A DNA stretch of 64,000 nt from Neobacillus kokaensis (GTDB lineage Bacteria; Bacillota; Bacilli; Bacillales; Cytobacillaceae). The translations under genes were made by a program, and so were the position numbers. Position 1 is the first letter of the stretch; each line of letters starts with the position of its first letter. The notes under the pieces are model-generated. The model did not search any database, was not told where the DNA came from, and saw only the letters and a program-made list of their open reading frames with translations. This document shows positions 27,240 to 39,243 of this stretch, piece by piece. The DNA is taken from assembly GCF_014656545.1 (NCBI RefSeq), contig NZ_BNDS01000013.1:19388-83387 (forward strand), in the 5' to 3' direction.

Positions 27240-28289
27240 TCATTGCTTAACTAAGAAACGATAAGTCGTTTCCTGGTAATATTTTTCCTCTGGTTTAAGA
27301 ACCACAGAAGGAAATTCCGGATGATGAATGGCATCAGGGAACCCCTGCGTTTCAAGGCACACACCTAAATAGTTTCTTGCTGGCACACCGTCAATGGAAA
27401 AAGGCCCTTCTAATTGATTGGATGTATAAAGGACTACACATGGCTGGTTAGTTGTAACCTCAAGCGAGCGGCCGCTTTCTTCATCACTTAAAAGAATGGT
27501 ATTCTCCCCCTCTTGTGAAAAAACAATCGGGTGATCATATCCATTTCCAGCAAGGATATTTTGTGGGTGGGTCGATTGAATCCCATCCTCAATTTTTCTG
27601 CCTTCACGAAAATCAAATGACGTTCCCTCTGCATGAAGAAGTTTTCCTGTTGGAATCAGATCTGGACCAAGCTCTATAAAGCGATCATTATCAAGTTTCA
27701 GCGTGTGATCAGAACAGTCTCTTTTGCTGTTTCCGCTCAAGTTAAAATAAGAATGGTTCGTTAAGTTAACCGGCGTTTTTTGATCAGTCTTTGCCTCATA
27801 CGTTATCTTTAATTCATTATCATTGTTTAATAGGTACGTAACCGTTGTTTCCAAGTTACCTGGGTAACCTTCCTCACCATCTGGGCTATGATAAAAAAAC
27901 TTTACCCCAACTGATTGGTTATCTTTAAATAGTTCAGTTTGCCAGATCACTGAATTAAATCCCTTCCTGCCACCGTGAAGATGGTTGGGCGCTTCATTGG
28001 CTGCCAATGTAAACTCTTTCCCATCCAGTTCAAACCTTGAACCTTGAATTCTCCCTGCCACGCGGCCGACAATAGCCCCAAAATACGGGGACCACTCTAA
28101 ATAATCTTCTAAGCTGTCAAATCCAAGTACAACATTTTCAACCTTCCCGTGACGGTCAGGTACCATCATTTTGGTAATAACACAGCCAAAATTTAAGCAA
28201 GAAACAGTCATGCCTAAATCATTGGCAAGGGTATATTCAATAACGGTTTGTCCATCATACTGGCCAAAATCCTTTTCAGTAATATTCAT
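27240..28289 (-). CDS. galM: Aldose 1-epimerase (galactose mutarotase)
   Basis: 349 residues with the mutarotase signature: NHLHGGRKGF (catalytic His near 100), LTNHSYFNLSG (catalytic His near 178) and CLETQGFPDA (catalytic Glu near 310). It interconverts alpha and beta galactose for galactokinase. Length is typical. Separated from galT by 285 bases filled with a 21-bp-period array, unlike the close spacing elsewhere in the cluster, so a separate promoter or an mRNA-processing region may lie there. Confidence 0.92.
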   Translation of the reverse strand: MNITEKDFGQYDGQTVIEYTLANDLGMTVSCLNFGCVITKMMVPDRHGKVENVVLGFDSLEDYLEWSPYFGAIVGRVAGRIQGSRFELDGKEFTLAANEAPNHLHGGRKGFNSVIWQTELFKDNQSVGVKFFYHSPDGEEGYPGNLETTVTYLLNNDNELKITYEAKTDQKTPVNLTNHSYFNLSGNSKRDCSDHTLKLDNDRFIELGPDLIPTGKLLHAEGTSFDFREGRKIEDGIQSTHPQNILAGNGYDHPIVFSQEGENTILLSDEESGRSLEVTTNQPCVVLYTSNQLEGPFSIDGVPARNYLGVCLETQGFPDAIHHPEFPSVVLKPEEKYYQETTYRFLVKQ

Positions 28290-28344
28290 TCTCTACACTC
28301 CAATATTGAAGAAAGCTAGTTTGATTTCTTTTCATCCGTTCTCT

Positions 28345-28548
28345 TTTTATTCTACATGATTTAGGGTCAATTCTACATAGATGAAAGCTTTTTCTACAAA
28401 AATTGGTTCTTTTTTGGAAAGCCAAGACTTTTTCTACATAATTTAAGACCTTTTCAACATAAATTACTACTTTTTCTACGTAATTTGAGATCTTTTCAAC
28501 ATAAATTACTACTTTTTCTACGTAATTTGAGATCTTTTCTACAAAAAC
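28345..28548. repeat. 21-bp-period tandem array 2 (core TTTTCTACATAA)
   Basis: About ten copies of TTTTTC(T/A)AC(A/G)TAATTT. The TC(T/A)AC cores fall at 28351, 28372, 28393, (28414, degenerate), 28433, 28454, 28475, 28496, 28517 and 28538; nearly all intervals are 21. Two alternating subtypes (CTACGTAATTTGAGA and CAACATAAATTACTA) form a 42-base higher-order repeat near the galT end. It fills the galT-galM gap (28290-28574). Confidence 0.9.
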
Positions 28549-28574
28549 TGGAAATAAATCACAGTTAAACTTAG

Positions 28575-30062
28575 TTACAACGTCCTAATAAACCGTTCAA
28601 ATCCAGCTCTGCCTTCTTCATCCCGCTTGAACACACCTGCGTCCTCTAATACTCGTAAAAATTTCTTTCCTACCTCTTCCCGAACAATCGCAGCAATATT
28701 CTCTTCGTTGGCAGCTGTCCCATATTGGCTCTTCAGCTCTTCCGCCCAATCAAGATGGTATGCAGCCATTGCTGTCTCCCGGCCAAGAATATAGTTTTCC
28801 ACTTCCACCAGTTCATTTTTTAGGCGCGCCGGTAAAACCGCCAGACCCATTACCTCAATCAGACCAATGTTCTCCTTCTTAATATGGTGAACATCTGCAT
28901 GTGGATGAAAAATCCCAAGCGGGTGATCCTCACTTGTCCGATTATTGCGTAACACTAAATCTAATTCAAACACGTCTCCCCTTTTTCGGGCAATCGGGGT
29001 AATCGTATTATGTGGGGTTTCTTCTGTCCAAGCATAAATCCCAACTATCTCATCACTATAGGCTTTCCATTTTTGCAAAATATGTGTCCCTGCTTCCACA
29101 AGTGCAACGGTTTCCTTCGAACGAAGCCGGATTACAGACATCGGCCATTTCACTACTGAACCCTGCACCTCCGGAAAATCAGCTATTTTAAACGTCCAGT
29201 CATCCTCCGCCTTTGCCATCGCAAATTCATAGTTCCCGCCCTGGTAATGATCATGCGATAAAATCGAACCACCGACTATCGGCAGGTCCGCATTTGAGCC
29301 GAGAAAATAATGCGGAAATTGCTCCACAAACGATAACAGCCTGCGGAACGAATCTGGACTGATTTTCATATCCGTATGCTTCTCTGATAATACGATACAA
29401 TGCTCGTTATAGTATACATATGGTGAATATTGCAAATACCAGGTTTGGTCTTGCAGATTAACGCGAATCATCCGGTGATTAGAACGTGCCGGATGACCGA
29501 TTCTCCCGGCATAGCCTTCATTCTCCACACAGAGCAGGCATTTCGGATAAGCCGTCTGCTTCGCTTCCCGTTCACGTGCAATACTTTTTGGATCCTTTTC
29601 CGGCTTTGATAAATTAATTGTAATATCGAGTTCACCGTACTCTGTAGGAACCTTATACTCGATATTATTGCGGATCCGTTTCATTTGAATGTAATTGCTA
29701 TCTTTACTTAGCTTATAAAAATACTCTGTTGCCGCTTCCGGACTTTGCTGATATTTTTCAAAAAACAACCGATTGACTGTTGACGGGCGGGCAATAAGGC
29801 AATTCATGATTTTGCTGGCGAAGATTTCTTTTTCATCGAAAATGTCTTCGATGATACCCTGTCTGCAGGCAAATTCAACAATTCCCTCTAGTATATCCGG
29901 AATCTCCTCACGATTAGCCTCAGCCAGGAGCTCCAGTTCTTTAAAATCCGCTGTATGCAGCAGTGATAACATTTGATTCCGCGCGTAGACTTCATCTTCT
30001 TTCTCTATCAATGCTGCTGCAATGGCCTGGTCAATCAGCTGCTGGATTAATAAATCAATCAT
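28575..30062 (-). CDS. galT: UDP-glucose:hexose-1-phosphate uridylyltransferase, class II
   Basis: 495 residues, the long form (GalT2) of Firmicutes, not the roughly 350-residue E. coli form. Visible motifs include SHDHYQGG (near 270) and FHPHADVHHIKKENIGLIEVMG (from about 385, quoted in part), with conserved CVENEGYAGR near 180. It moves UMP between UDP-glucose and galactose-1-phosphate in the Leloir pathway. The ATG at 30062 is preferred to the GTG at 30071 because AAGGAAAGGG sits 8 bases before it. It follows galK by 16 bases. No galE is in the window. Confidence 0.92.
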   Translation of the reverse strand: MIDLLIQQLIDQAIAAALIEKEDEVYARNQMLSLLHTADFKELELLAEANREEIPDILEGIVEFACRQGIIEDIFDEKEIFASKIMNCLIARPSTVNRLFFEKYQQSPEAATEYFYKLSKDSNYIQMKRIRNNIEYKVPTEYGELDITINLSKPEKDPKSIAREREAKQTAYPKCLLCVENEGYAGRIGHPARSNHRMIRVNLQDQTWYLQYSPYVYYNEHCIVLSEKHTDMKISPDSFRRLLSFVEQFPHYFLGSNADLPIVGGSILSHDHYQGGNYEFAMAKAEDDWTFKIADFPEVQGSVVKWPMSVIRLRSKETVALVEAGTHILQKWKAYSDEIVGIYAWTEETPHNTITPIARKRGDVFELDLVLRNNRTSEDHPLGIFHPHADVHHIKKENIGLIEVMGLAVLPARLKNELVEVENYILGRETAMAAYHLDWAEELKSQYGTAANEENIAAIVREEVGKKFLRVLEDAGVFKRDEEGRAGFERFIRTL

Positions 30063-30078
30063 TAGTGTCACCCTTTCC

Positions 30079-31260
30079 TTATTTCACTGTGTCTAATTTG
30101 ATTTCCTTCGCCCCGTCACCGATGCTTGCAACATAGAAATCAGCTGCGTAACCAATTTTCTTGAGATAGGCGTCTCCAACATTCGTAATAAAGTTTTCCA
30201 CCTCGTTATTCTCAACAATGGCAATCGCGCAGCCGCCAAACCCAGCTCCCGTCATCCGGGCACCAAGAACCCCCGGGTGATTCCAAGCTGCTTCTACTAA
30301 ACTGTCTAGTTCAATGCCCGTTACTTCATAATCATCGCGTAAGGAAATATGTGACTGGTTCATCAATTGACCAAATACTTCAAGATGTCCTGCCTTTAAT
30401 TCTTCGAGCGCCTTTAAGGTTCTGATATTTTCATAAACCGCATGTTTTGCCCGTCTTCGAACCGTGTCATCTTTAATTAATTGCTGATGTTCGTCAAATT
30501 CTTTTTCCGATAGCTGTCCTAATGCTTCAATCGGAAGCTTTTGCTGAAGCTGCTCCAGCGCTGCTTCACACTCACTTCGGCGTTCATTGTACTTTGAATC
30601 AGCCAGTTCCCGACGCTTGTTTGTGTTCATAATGATAATTTTATGGTTTTCGAGTTGAATAGGAGCGTACACATACTTTAATGTCTGGCAGTCTAATAGA
30701 ATTCCAGCATCCTTCTGCCCCATGCCAATCGCAAACTGGTCCATAATACCGCTGTTAACACCGATGAATTCATTTTCAACCCGCTTGCCAATTTTAATCA
30801 ACTCAAGGCGGGGAATTTCTAATTGGAATAGTCCGTTTACAACAACTCCGGTTAGCAGCTCAATCGAAGCTGACGATGAAAGCCCTGCCCCATTTGGAAT
30901 ATTACCTTCAATGGCACAATCGAATCCATTTGCAATACTATATCCCTCTTCGATTATGTAGCGAATCATCCCTTTTGGATAGTTAGCCCAACCGTGTTCT
31001 TGTTTGAAGTCCAATTCATTTAAATTAAATTCGATTACACCTTTTTCAGGAAAGTTTTTCGAGTATAAACGGATAAGCTGGTCCTCCCGCTTTCTTGCTA
31101 CAGCATAGGTTCCATAGGTAATCGCACATGGAAACACATGACCACCGTTATAGTCCGTATGTTCTCCGATTAAATTAATACGGCCTGGAGCGAAGAATGC
31201 TTGTTTTGGTAATACTTGAAATGCATCTACAAATGATTTATTTAATGTTATTACGTTCAT
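30079..31260 (-). CDS. galK: Galactokinase
   Basis: 393 residues of the GHMP kinase family: galactose-recognition motif PGRINLIGEHTDYNGG (25-40), ATP-binding GAGLSSSASIE (about 122-132) and C-terminal MTGAGFGGCAIAI. It phosphorylates alpha-galactose at C1. First gene of galK-galT, with its own promoter region (31261-31380) carrying tandem GalR-like sites, and shielded from lacZ by a terminator. Confidence 0.95.
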   Translation of the reverse strand: MNVITLNKSFVDAFQVLPKQAFFAPGRINLIGEHTDYNGGHVFPCAITYGTYAVARKREDQLIRLYSKNFPEKGVIEFNLNELDFKQEHGWANYPKGMIRYIIEEGYSIANGFDCAIEGNIPNGAGLSSSASIELLTGVVVNGLFQLEIPRLELIKIGKRVENEFIGVNSGIMDQFAIGMGQKDAGILLDCQTLKYVYAPIQLENHKIIIMNTNKRRELADSKYNERRSECEAALEQLQQKLPIEALGQLSEKEFDEHQQLIKDDTVRRRAKHAVYENIRTLKALEELKAGHLEVFGQLMNQSHISLRDDYEVTGIELDSLVEAAWNHPGVLGARMTGAGFGGCAIAIVENNEVENFITNVGDAYLKKIGYAADFYVASIGDGAKEIKLDTVK

Positions 31261-31304
31261 AGCAAAATCCCCCTAAGTAATTATCATCTTTTCAAAATTT
31301 CTAT

Positions 31305-31369
31305 CTTTAATGATATTTTACTCCCTAAGGTAAAAACAAAGCAATGTATTTACTAAAATTTTTACTAAA
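31305..31369 (-). promoter_or_regulatory. galK promoter with tandem TTTAGTAAA operators
   Basis: On the minus strand TTTAGTAAA occurs at 31361-31369 and again at 31349-31357, 12 bases apart, just upstream of TTGCTT and, 18 bases on, TAAAAT. TTTAGTAAA is nearly palindromic and resembles operators of LacI-type galactose regulators in Gram-positive bacteria. The adjacent galR product is the candidate binder. Confidence 0.5.
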
Positions 31370-31383
31370 ATTATAAATAAAAA

Positions 31384-31401
31384 GGACGGAAGATTACCGT
31401 C
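31384..31401 (-). terminator. lacZ operon terminator
   Basis: GGACGG (31384-31389) and CCGTCC (31396-31401) with a 6-base loop; on the minus strand followed by TTTTTATTTAT, 26 bases past the lacZ stop. Confidence 0.85.
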
Positions 31402-31426
31402 CTCTTCATCTACAACTATCTTAGCT

Positions 31427-34498
<3,072 letters not shown>

Positions 34499-35329
34499 TT
34501 ATTCTTTAACAGAACCACCTAAAATTCCTGAGATAAATTGCTTTTGCAGCAATAAGAAGAAAATCATAATTGGAATCGTTGATAAAGTGGTTCCGAGCAT
34601 TAATTCTCCATAATCAATTCTCGCCATTCCAATTAAGCTGGATAATGCTACAGGAAGGGTAAACATATCCTTCGAGTTTAGCGTAATGAGCGGCCAGAGT
34701 AAGCTGTTCCATTGCGACATAAATTGGAAAATGGCAACGGCAGCGAGCGCCGGTCTTGTTACTGGTAAAATGACGGTAAAGAAAATTCTTAGCTCTCCTG
34801 CCCCGTCCACACGTGATGCTTCAATAATTGAATCCGGAACCACCTGCATATTTTGCCTCATTAGATAAATCGAAAATGGTGCAGCCAAGCTTGGCAGAAT
34901 AATCGCTTGATACGTATTTAACCAGTCAAATGATACCATCATTTCAAACAATGGAATCAACGTTACTTGGAATGGAATCATCAAGGAGCATAAAATGACA
35001 AAAAAGAAACCATTTTTTCCTTTAAAACGATATTTTGCAAACGCATAGCCTGCCATTGCACTAATAAGAGTACTAAGAACAGTATAGACAATTGCAATAT
35101 ACAAGGAATTCCAAAAGACTTTGGCAATCCCTAAGGACTCACTAAGTGATTCAAAATTTTTAGCTAAGTAATTACCGGGCAAAAGCTTTGGCGGAACGCG
35201 AAAGATTTCCCCCGATGGATGGGTCGAGCCAACTATCATCCAATAAAATGGAGCAATTGATAGAATCACACCGATAATCAGTAAACTATAAATTAAGATT
35301 TTCGTCGAAAGTTTCTTAGAAGTTATCAT
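34499..35329 (-). CDS. Sugar ABC permease, MalG type
   Basis: 276 residues, six membrane segments, and the EAA loop (IEASRVDGAGELRIFFTVILP, quoted in part as EASRVDGAGELRIFF near 180). Inner-membrane half of a CUT1 importer for oligosaccharides. It overlaps the MalF-type gene by 4 bases (ATGA) and precedes lacZ by 12 bases. Confidence 0.9.
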   Translation of the reverse strand: MITSKKLSTKILIYSLLIIGVILSIAPFYWMIVGSTHPSGEIFRVPPKLLPGNYLAKNFESLSESLGIAKVFWNSLYIAIVYTVLSTLISAMAGYAFAKYRFKGKNGFFFVILCSLMIPFQVTLIPLFEMMVSFDWLNTYQAIILPSLAAPFSIYLMRQNMQVVPDSIIEASRVDGAGELRIFFTVILPVTRPALAAVAIFQFMSQWNSLLWPLITLNSKDMFTLPVALSSLIGMARIDYGELMLGTTLSTIPIMIFFLLLQKQFISGILGGSVKE

Positions 35330-36249
35330 TGTTCAGTATCACCTACCAATTTCATCTGAACCCATGAAATGACTGCAGTGATCAAGACCAGTACGTACGC
35401 AATGGCTGATGCATAGCCAAAGTCAAAAAACTTAAAGCCTGTTTCATATAAATAAAGCGTAATAGTCATCGTCGCGCTGTTCGGTCCGCCATGTGTTAAA
35501 ATAAACGGCTCGTCAAACAACTGAAGTGTACCAATGGTTGACATGACAACTGTGAAAATAAACACCGGTTTCAATTGTGGCAGCGTAATCATAAAAAATT
35601 GTTTGACCTTGCCTGCCCCGTCCATACTCGCTGCTTCGTATAAATCAGCCGGGATATTTTGCAGTCCCGCTAAAAATATCACCATATTATATCCGGTCCA
35701 TCTCCACGTCATGACGAAAATGACAGAGACTTTTGCCCAGAAAGGGGTCGTTAACCAAGGAATATTATCTAAACCAATTAGTGATAATACATAGTTTACT
35801 AATCCAAAATGCTCGTCTAATAGAATCATAAATACAATAGATGCTGCGACAAGTGCTGTAATGGCAGGCATAAAATAAGCAATCCGGAAAAGTGACTTCG
35901 CCTTAATTAAGGTCGAATTAAGCCCGACAGCGATTAGGATAGCCAAAAAAATCATAATCGGCACTTGAACAATTAAGATTTGAAACGTGTTAATCAACGA
36001 TTTATAAAAAACCGGATCATGGATTAAACGCGTATAGTTGGATAAACCAACAAACGTTTTTTCTACCCCCCGCACCTCTTGAAAGCTTAAAATAAACGAA
36101 GAAATCACGGGATACACAGTAAAAATCAAAATTAATATAAACGCCGGAGCGATAAATACATATGGAGCACTTTTAGGAGTTAATATGTTTTTTCTAGTTT
36201 TGGTACGATAATTGGAGGCAGTACTGACTACCTGTTCCGTTTTTTCCAC
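35326..36249 (-). CDS. Sugar ABC permease, MalF type
   Basis: 307 residues with six to seven membrane segments and an EAA loop YEAASMDGAGKVKQFF (near 205). N-terminal cytoplasmic tail of about 30 residues. Pairs with the MalG-type permease next to it; no ATPase gene is in the cluster, so a shared ATPase such as MsmX encoded elsewhere is expected. A stem-loop separates it from the binding-protein gene. Confidence 0.9.
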   Translation of the reverse strand: MEKTEQVVSTASNYRTKTRKNILTPKSAPYVFIAPAFILILIFTVYPVISSFILSFQEVRGVEKTFVGLSNYTRLIHDPVFYKSLINTFQILIVQVPIMIFLAILIAVGLNSTLIKAKSLFRIAYFMPAITALVAASIVFMILLDEHFGLVNYVLSLIGLDNIPWLTTPFWAKVSVIFVMTWRWTGYNMVIFLAGLQNIPADLYEAASMDGAGKVKQFFMITLPQLKPVFIFTVVMSTIGTLQLFDEPFILTHGGPNSATMTITLYLYETGFKFFDFGYASAIAYVLVLITAVISWVQMKLVGDTEQ

Positions 36250-36290
36250 TTATGGGCACCTCCTGGCGTCGGAATTTCTTCCATTTGATA

Positions 36291-36326
36291 GAAATGAGAG
36301 AAGGCGATTCCCTCCTCTCTCATTTC
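36291..36326 (-). promoter_or_regulatory. Intra-operon stem-loop after the binding-protein gene
   Basis: GAAATGAGAG (36291-36300) pairs with CTCTCATTTC (36317-36326), with partial pairing of AAGG/CCTCCT inside. It lies 12 bases past the binding-protein stop and before the permease gene. Such structures often stabilise the upstream message or partly terminate, giving more binding protein than permease. No T run follows, so full termination is unlikely. Confidence 0.65.
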
Positions 36327-36337
36327 CGAACGGCCAT

Positions 36338-37630
36338 TTATCTCATTTGATTTTCCAGCTGTTTTTGCGCATCCTTTAATGCAGATTCTACTGATTTATT
36401 TTCTAGTAATATAGCTGCTTGAGCATTAGCCATAAGGCTGCTTGCCTTTGCGAAATTTTCAGTTAAGTGAATTTGTGGCACTTTATCAACAATGTCAGCA
36501 AATTTCTTGAATACCGGGCTGTTATTGAAGTACTCGCTATTAGCTGTAAATTTCGGGTCATTATACGTATCCTTTAAGGATGGGAAAAGTCCGTATTTTT
36601 CAAAGCCTAACATTTGAGATGCCTTATCTGTTGTAAAGAACTCAACAAAGGCATAGGCTGCAGATTGATTCTTAGCTGTTGCAGGAATCAATAGTGATGA
36701 TCCTCCAACGTTCGCATATCGCGTGCCGCCTTCTTTAAAGCTTGGCAAGAAAAATACATCCCACTTACCTTTTAAATCCGGAGCCTGGTCCATAATCGAC
36801 CCCGTATACCAAACACCATAAGGAACTGTAGCAACTTCACCGTTGACTGTTGCTGTAACGATACCGTCCCAGCCTTTATTATTTAAGATTAAATCTTCGT
36901 CATGAAGCTGTTTGATTACCTTCATCGCCCGAACTGCTTCCGGAGACTGCAGCGTAATTTTTCCATCTTGGTCAAAATAAGAAAGTCCCTGCTGCTGCAT
37001 CATCATTTGGAATACGCCATCATAATTAGGGATATCAATTGGCAGCATCTTTTTGCCGGTTGCTTCTTTAATCTTTTTTCCAGCTGCAATATAGTCATCC
37101 CATGTTTGGATAGAATTCGGGTCAACACCGGCCTTTTTAAAATAGTCGACGCGGTAGAATACACCAGCTGGACCAATATCCCAAGGTGCCGCAACAAAAT
37201 TTCCATCCTTATCCTGCACGGAAGCAACCTTTGCTGGGTTGAATGAATCCTTGTATTTGTCATATCCAAGCTTATTTAAGTTCAAAAAGCCTTGCGGGAA
37301 CTGATGAATATAACCTGGAATTCGTTCATCCTCCATTAACACCACGTCAGGCAGACCGTTTCCTCTTGCAGCTAAACCGACAGTCAGCTTTTCATAAAGG
37401 TCTCCGCTATTGAAATCTTCTACTTTTACTTTTACATCAGGATATTTCTTCTGGAAGTTTTCAACAGCTGCCTTCATTGTTGCCGCTGCTACGTCCCAGC
37501 CCCAAACAGTAATGGTGCCTGCCGGATGTTTCGCATCACCTGTTTTCGCTTGATCGTCAGATGATTTGTTCGAACAGGCCGACAGCACTAAAAGAAATAC
37601 GGCAAGTAGAACAGACAAATACTTTTTCAT
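36338..37630 (-). CDS. Sugar-binding lipoprotein of importer 1
   Basis: 430 residues. Signal peptide with lipobox LSAC (Cys near 19), then a type-1 solute-binding fold (TITVWGWDVAAATMKAAVENF, quoted in part, and NGLPDVVLMEDERIP). It is expected to be anchored outside the cell and to deliver an oligosaccharide to the permeases. Given lacZ in the operon, a beta-galactoside is likely. It lies only 31 bases after the GcvPB-like gene, so both are probably on one transcript. Confidence 0.9.
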   Translation of the reverse strand: MKKYLSVLLAVFLLVLSACSNKSSDDQAKTGDAKHPAGTITVWGWDVAAATMKAAVENFQKKYPDVKVKVEDFNSGDLYEKLTVGLAARGNGLPDVVLMEDERIPGYIHQFPQGFLNLNKLGYDKYKDSFNPAKVASVQDKDGNFVAAPWDIGPAGVFYRVDYFKKAGVDPNSIQTWDDYIAAGKKIKEATGKKMLPIDIPNYDGVFQMMMQQQGLSYFDQDGKITLQSPEAVRAMKVIKQLHDEDLILNNKGWDGIVTATVNGEVATVPYGVWYTGSIMDQAPDLKGKWDVFFLPSFKEGGTRYANVGGSSLLIPATAKNQSAAYAFVEFFTTDKASQMLGFEKYGLFPSLKDTYNDPKFTANSEYFNNSPVFKKFADIVDKVPQIHLTENFAKASSLMANAQAAILLENKSVESALKDAQKQLENQMR

Positions 37631-37661
37631 AATTGGTCCCCCAATTTTTTATGGTTTAGTT

Positions 37662-39227
37662 TTAACACTCAGTTTTTGCCTTTTTTAAATAAGAACGCCA
37701 TGTAATACACCATTTTTCAGGATCATCAAGAAAATCCTGCTCATCCATTTTGTGAATCGTACTATTATGTGGAGCCGTTTTGACAATTTCCGGATTTTCG
37801 TAAGCTTCTTTCGAAATTTGCTCGAGCGCATGAATATATTCATCCAAATCTTCTTTCGAATAGGATTCAGTCGGCTCAAGGGTAAATGGCTGCGGCACGA
37901 TATATGGGTGATGACTTGTCCAGTAATGAAGACCGAAGTCTGTCATTCTTCTGGTCACATCTTCTGTTGTGACTCCTGTCTCATTCGCCATCTGCTCCCA
38001 GCTATAGCGTACCTGCTCGAGGCGGTGTCCTTTTACATATGGTGCACTGGCCCCGCGAATCGCTAATACCTTATGGTACATATAGTTATTGTTTAACACG
38101 GCAATTTTCGCCACTTCCTTCAGACCATCGGGACCGAGCGCGCGAATCCACGCATAGGAACGCAATACCGTTTGCGCTACACCATGGAAGGAACGAACCT
38201 TTCCGATTGAATGCTTAAGATCATATTGAAGTGAATATTTGCCGTCTTGATGCTCAACAATTGGTGCAGGCAGATAATCTCTCAATTCCGCTATGACACC
38301 AAGTGCACCCGTTGCCGGACCGCCGCACATATGTGGTGCCGCAAACGTTTTATGGAGATTGAAGAAGCACATATCAAAGCCCGCTTCTTTCGCTCTAGTA
38401 ATTCCTAATAGACCATTTGCATTTGCCTGGTCATAGAAACAAAGACCGCCAGCTTCATGAACGATATCGGTAAATTCTTTAATCTTTGGATTAAAAATGC
38501 CGGTATCTTCTGGGTTAGCTACTACAAACCCTGCTGTTCTCTCAGATACTGCTGCCTTTAGCTTCTCGATATCAGGGAAGCCATTTTCATCCGGATGCAG
38601 GGTAATAATTTTATAGCCCTTTACCGCTGCCGTTGCAGCCTGAGATGGATGTGAGAAAATCGTTGTAATGATTTCATCACGCTGATCCCCTTCGCCTCTT
38701 GTTTCATGGTACTTTCTTACAATGGAAGCCATTGTAAACAATGCTTGTGTGCCGCTGCTTGGCTGGAAGGAGAAATAATCCATTCCGGAAATTTCCCGCA
38801 TACATAGATCAAGATTATGGAAGATTTCAAGCATCCCTTGAACCGTACCTTCGTCTTGTAACGGATGCAGCTCCATCATTTTCGGGTCACGAATCAGCAG
38901 TTCATTAATTTTAGGGATGTATTTCATCGTACAAGTCCCTTGACCGATTTCTACGTTGAAATCAGAACCCAGCGTTTCCTGTGAAAGTCTTACATAGTGA
39001 CGTAATATACGGGCCTGACCGATTTCAGGTAAATTTGGTTTTTCATTTCTTTTCATCGTATCTGGAATGACTGATACCCCATCGCCAACAGCAGAGACGA
39101 TTTGCTCATTTACAGGTGGCAGCTCAACACCCTTTTCACCAGGCTGATGAAGTTCGAAAACAATCGGTTCATTCCATTTCGCCTGATGAAAATCGCGGGT
39201 TTTGCTCGTACGCTTAATCCTTTGCAT
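37662..39227 (-). CDS. GcvPB-like PLP protein (glycine dehydrogenase subunit 2 paralogue)
   Basis: 521 residues, somewhat longer than typical GcvPB. It has the P-protein beta fold with the PLP lysine in FFNLHKTFAAPH (near residue 297) and SFQPSSGTQALFT near 154. In true glycine decarboxylases the lysine is followed by a loop of GGGGPG type; here it reads MCGGPATG, and the preceding residues are FF rather than HL. So the cofactor lysine is kept but the substrate loop differs. It follows the GcvPA-like gene by 16 bases and precedes the sugar-binding protein by 31. No GcvT, GcvH or lipoate gene is near. Decarboxylation or another PLP reaction on an amino acid linked to the imported sugar is an inference; ordinary glycine cleavage cannot be ruled out. 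Confidence 0.75.
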   Translation of the reverse strand: MQRIKRTSKTRDFHQAKWNEPIVFELHQPGEKGVELPPVNEQIVSAVGDGVSVIPDTMKRNEKPNLPEIGQARILRHYVRLSQETLGSDFNVEIGQGTCTMKYIPKINELLIRDPKMMELHPLQDEGTVQGMLEIFHNLDLCMREISGMDYFSFQPSSGTQALFTMASIVRKYHETRGEGDQRDEIITTIFSHPSQAATAAVKGYKIITLHPDENGFPDIEKLKAAVSERTAGFVVANPEDTGIFNPKIKEFTDIVHEAGGLCFYDQANANGLLGITRAKEAGFDMCFFNLHKTFAAPHMCGGPATGALGVIAELRDYLPAPIVEHQDGKYSLQYDLKHSIGKVRSFHGVAQTVLRSYAWIRALGPDGLKEVAKIAVLNNNYMYHKVLAIRGASAPYVKGHRLEQVRYSWEQMANETGVTTEDVTRRMTDFGLHYWTSHHPYIVPQPFTLEPTESYSKEDLDEYIHALEQISKEAYENPEIVKTAPHNSTIHKMDEQDFLDDPEKWCITWRSYLKKAKTEC

Positions 39228-39243
39228 ATCAAAAAACTCCTCT

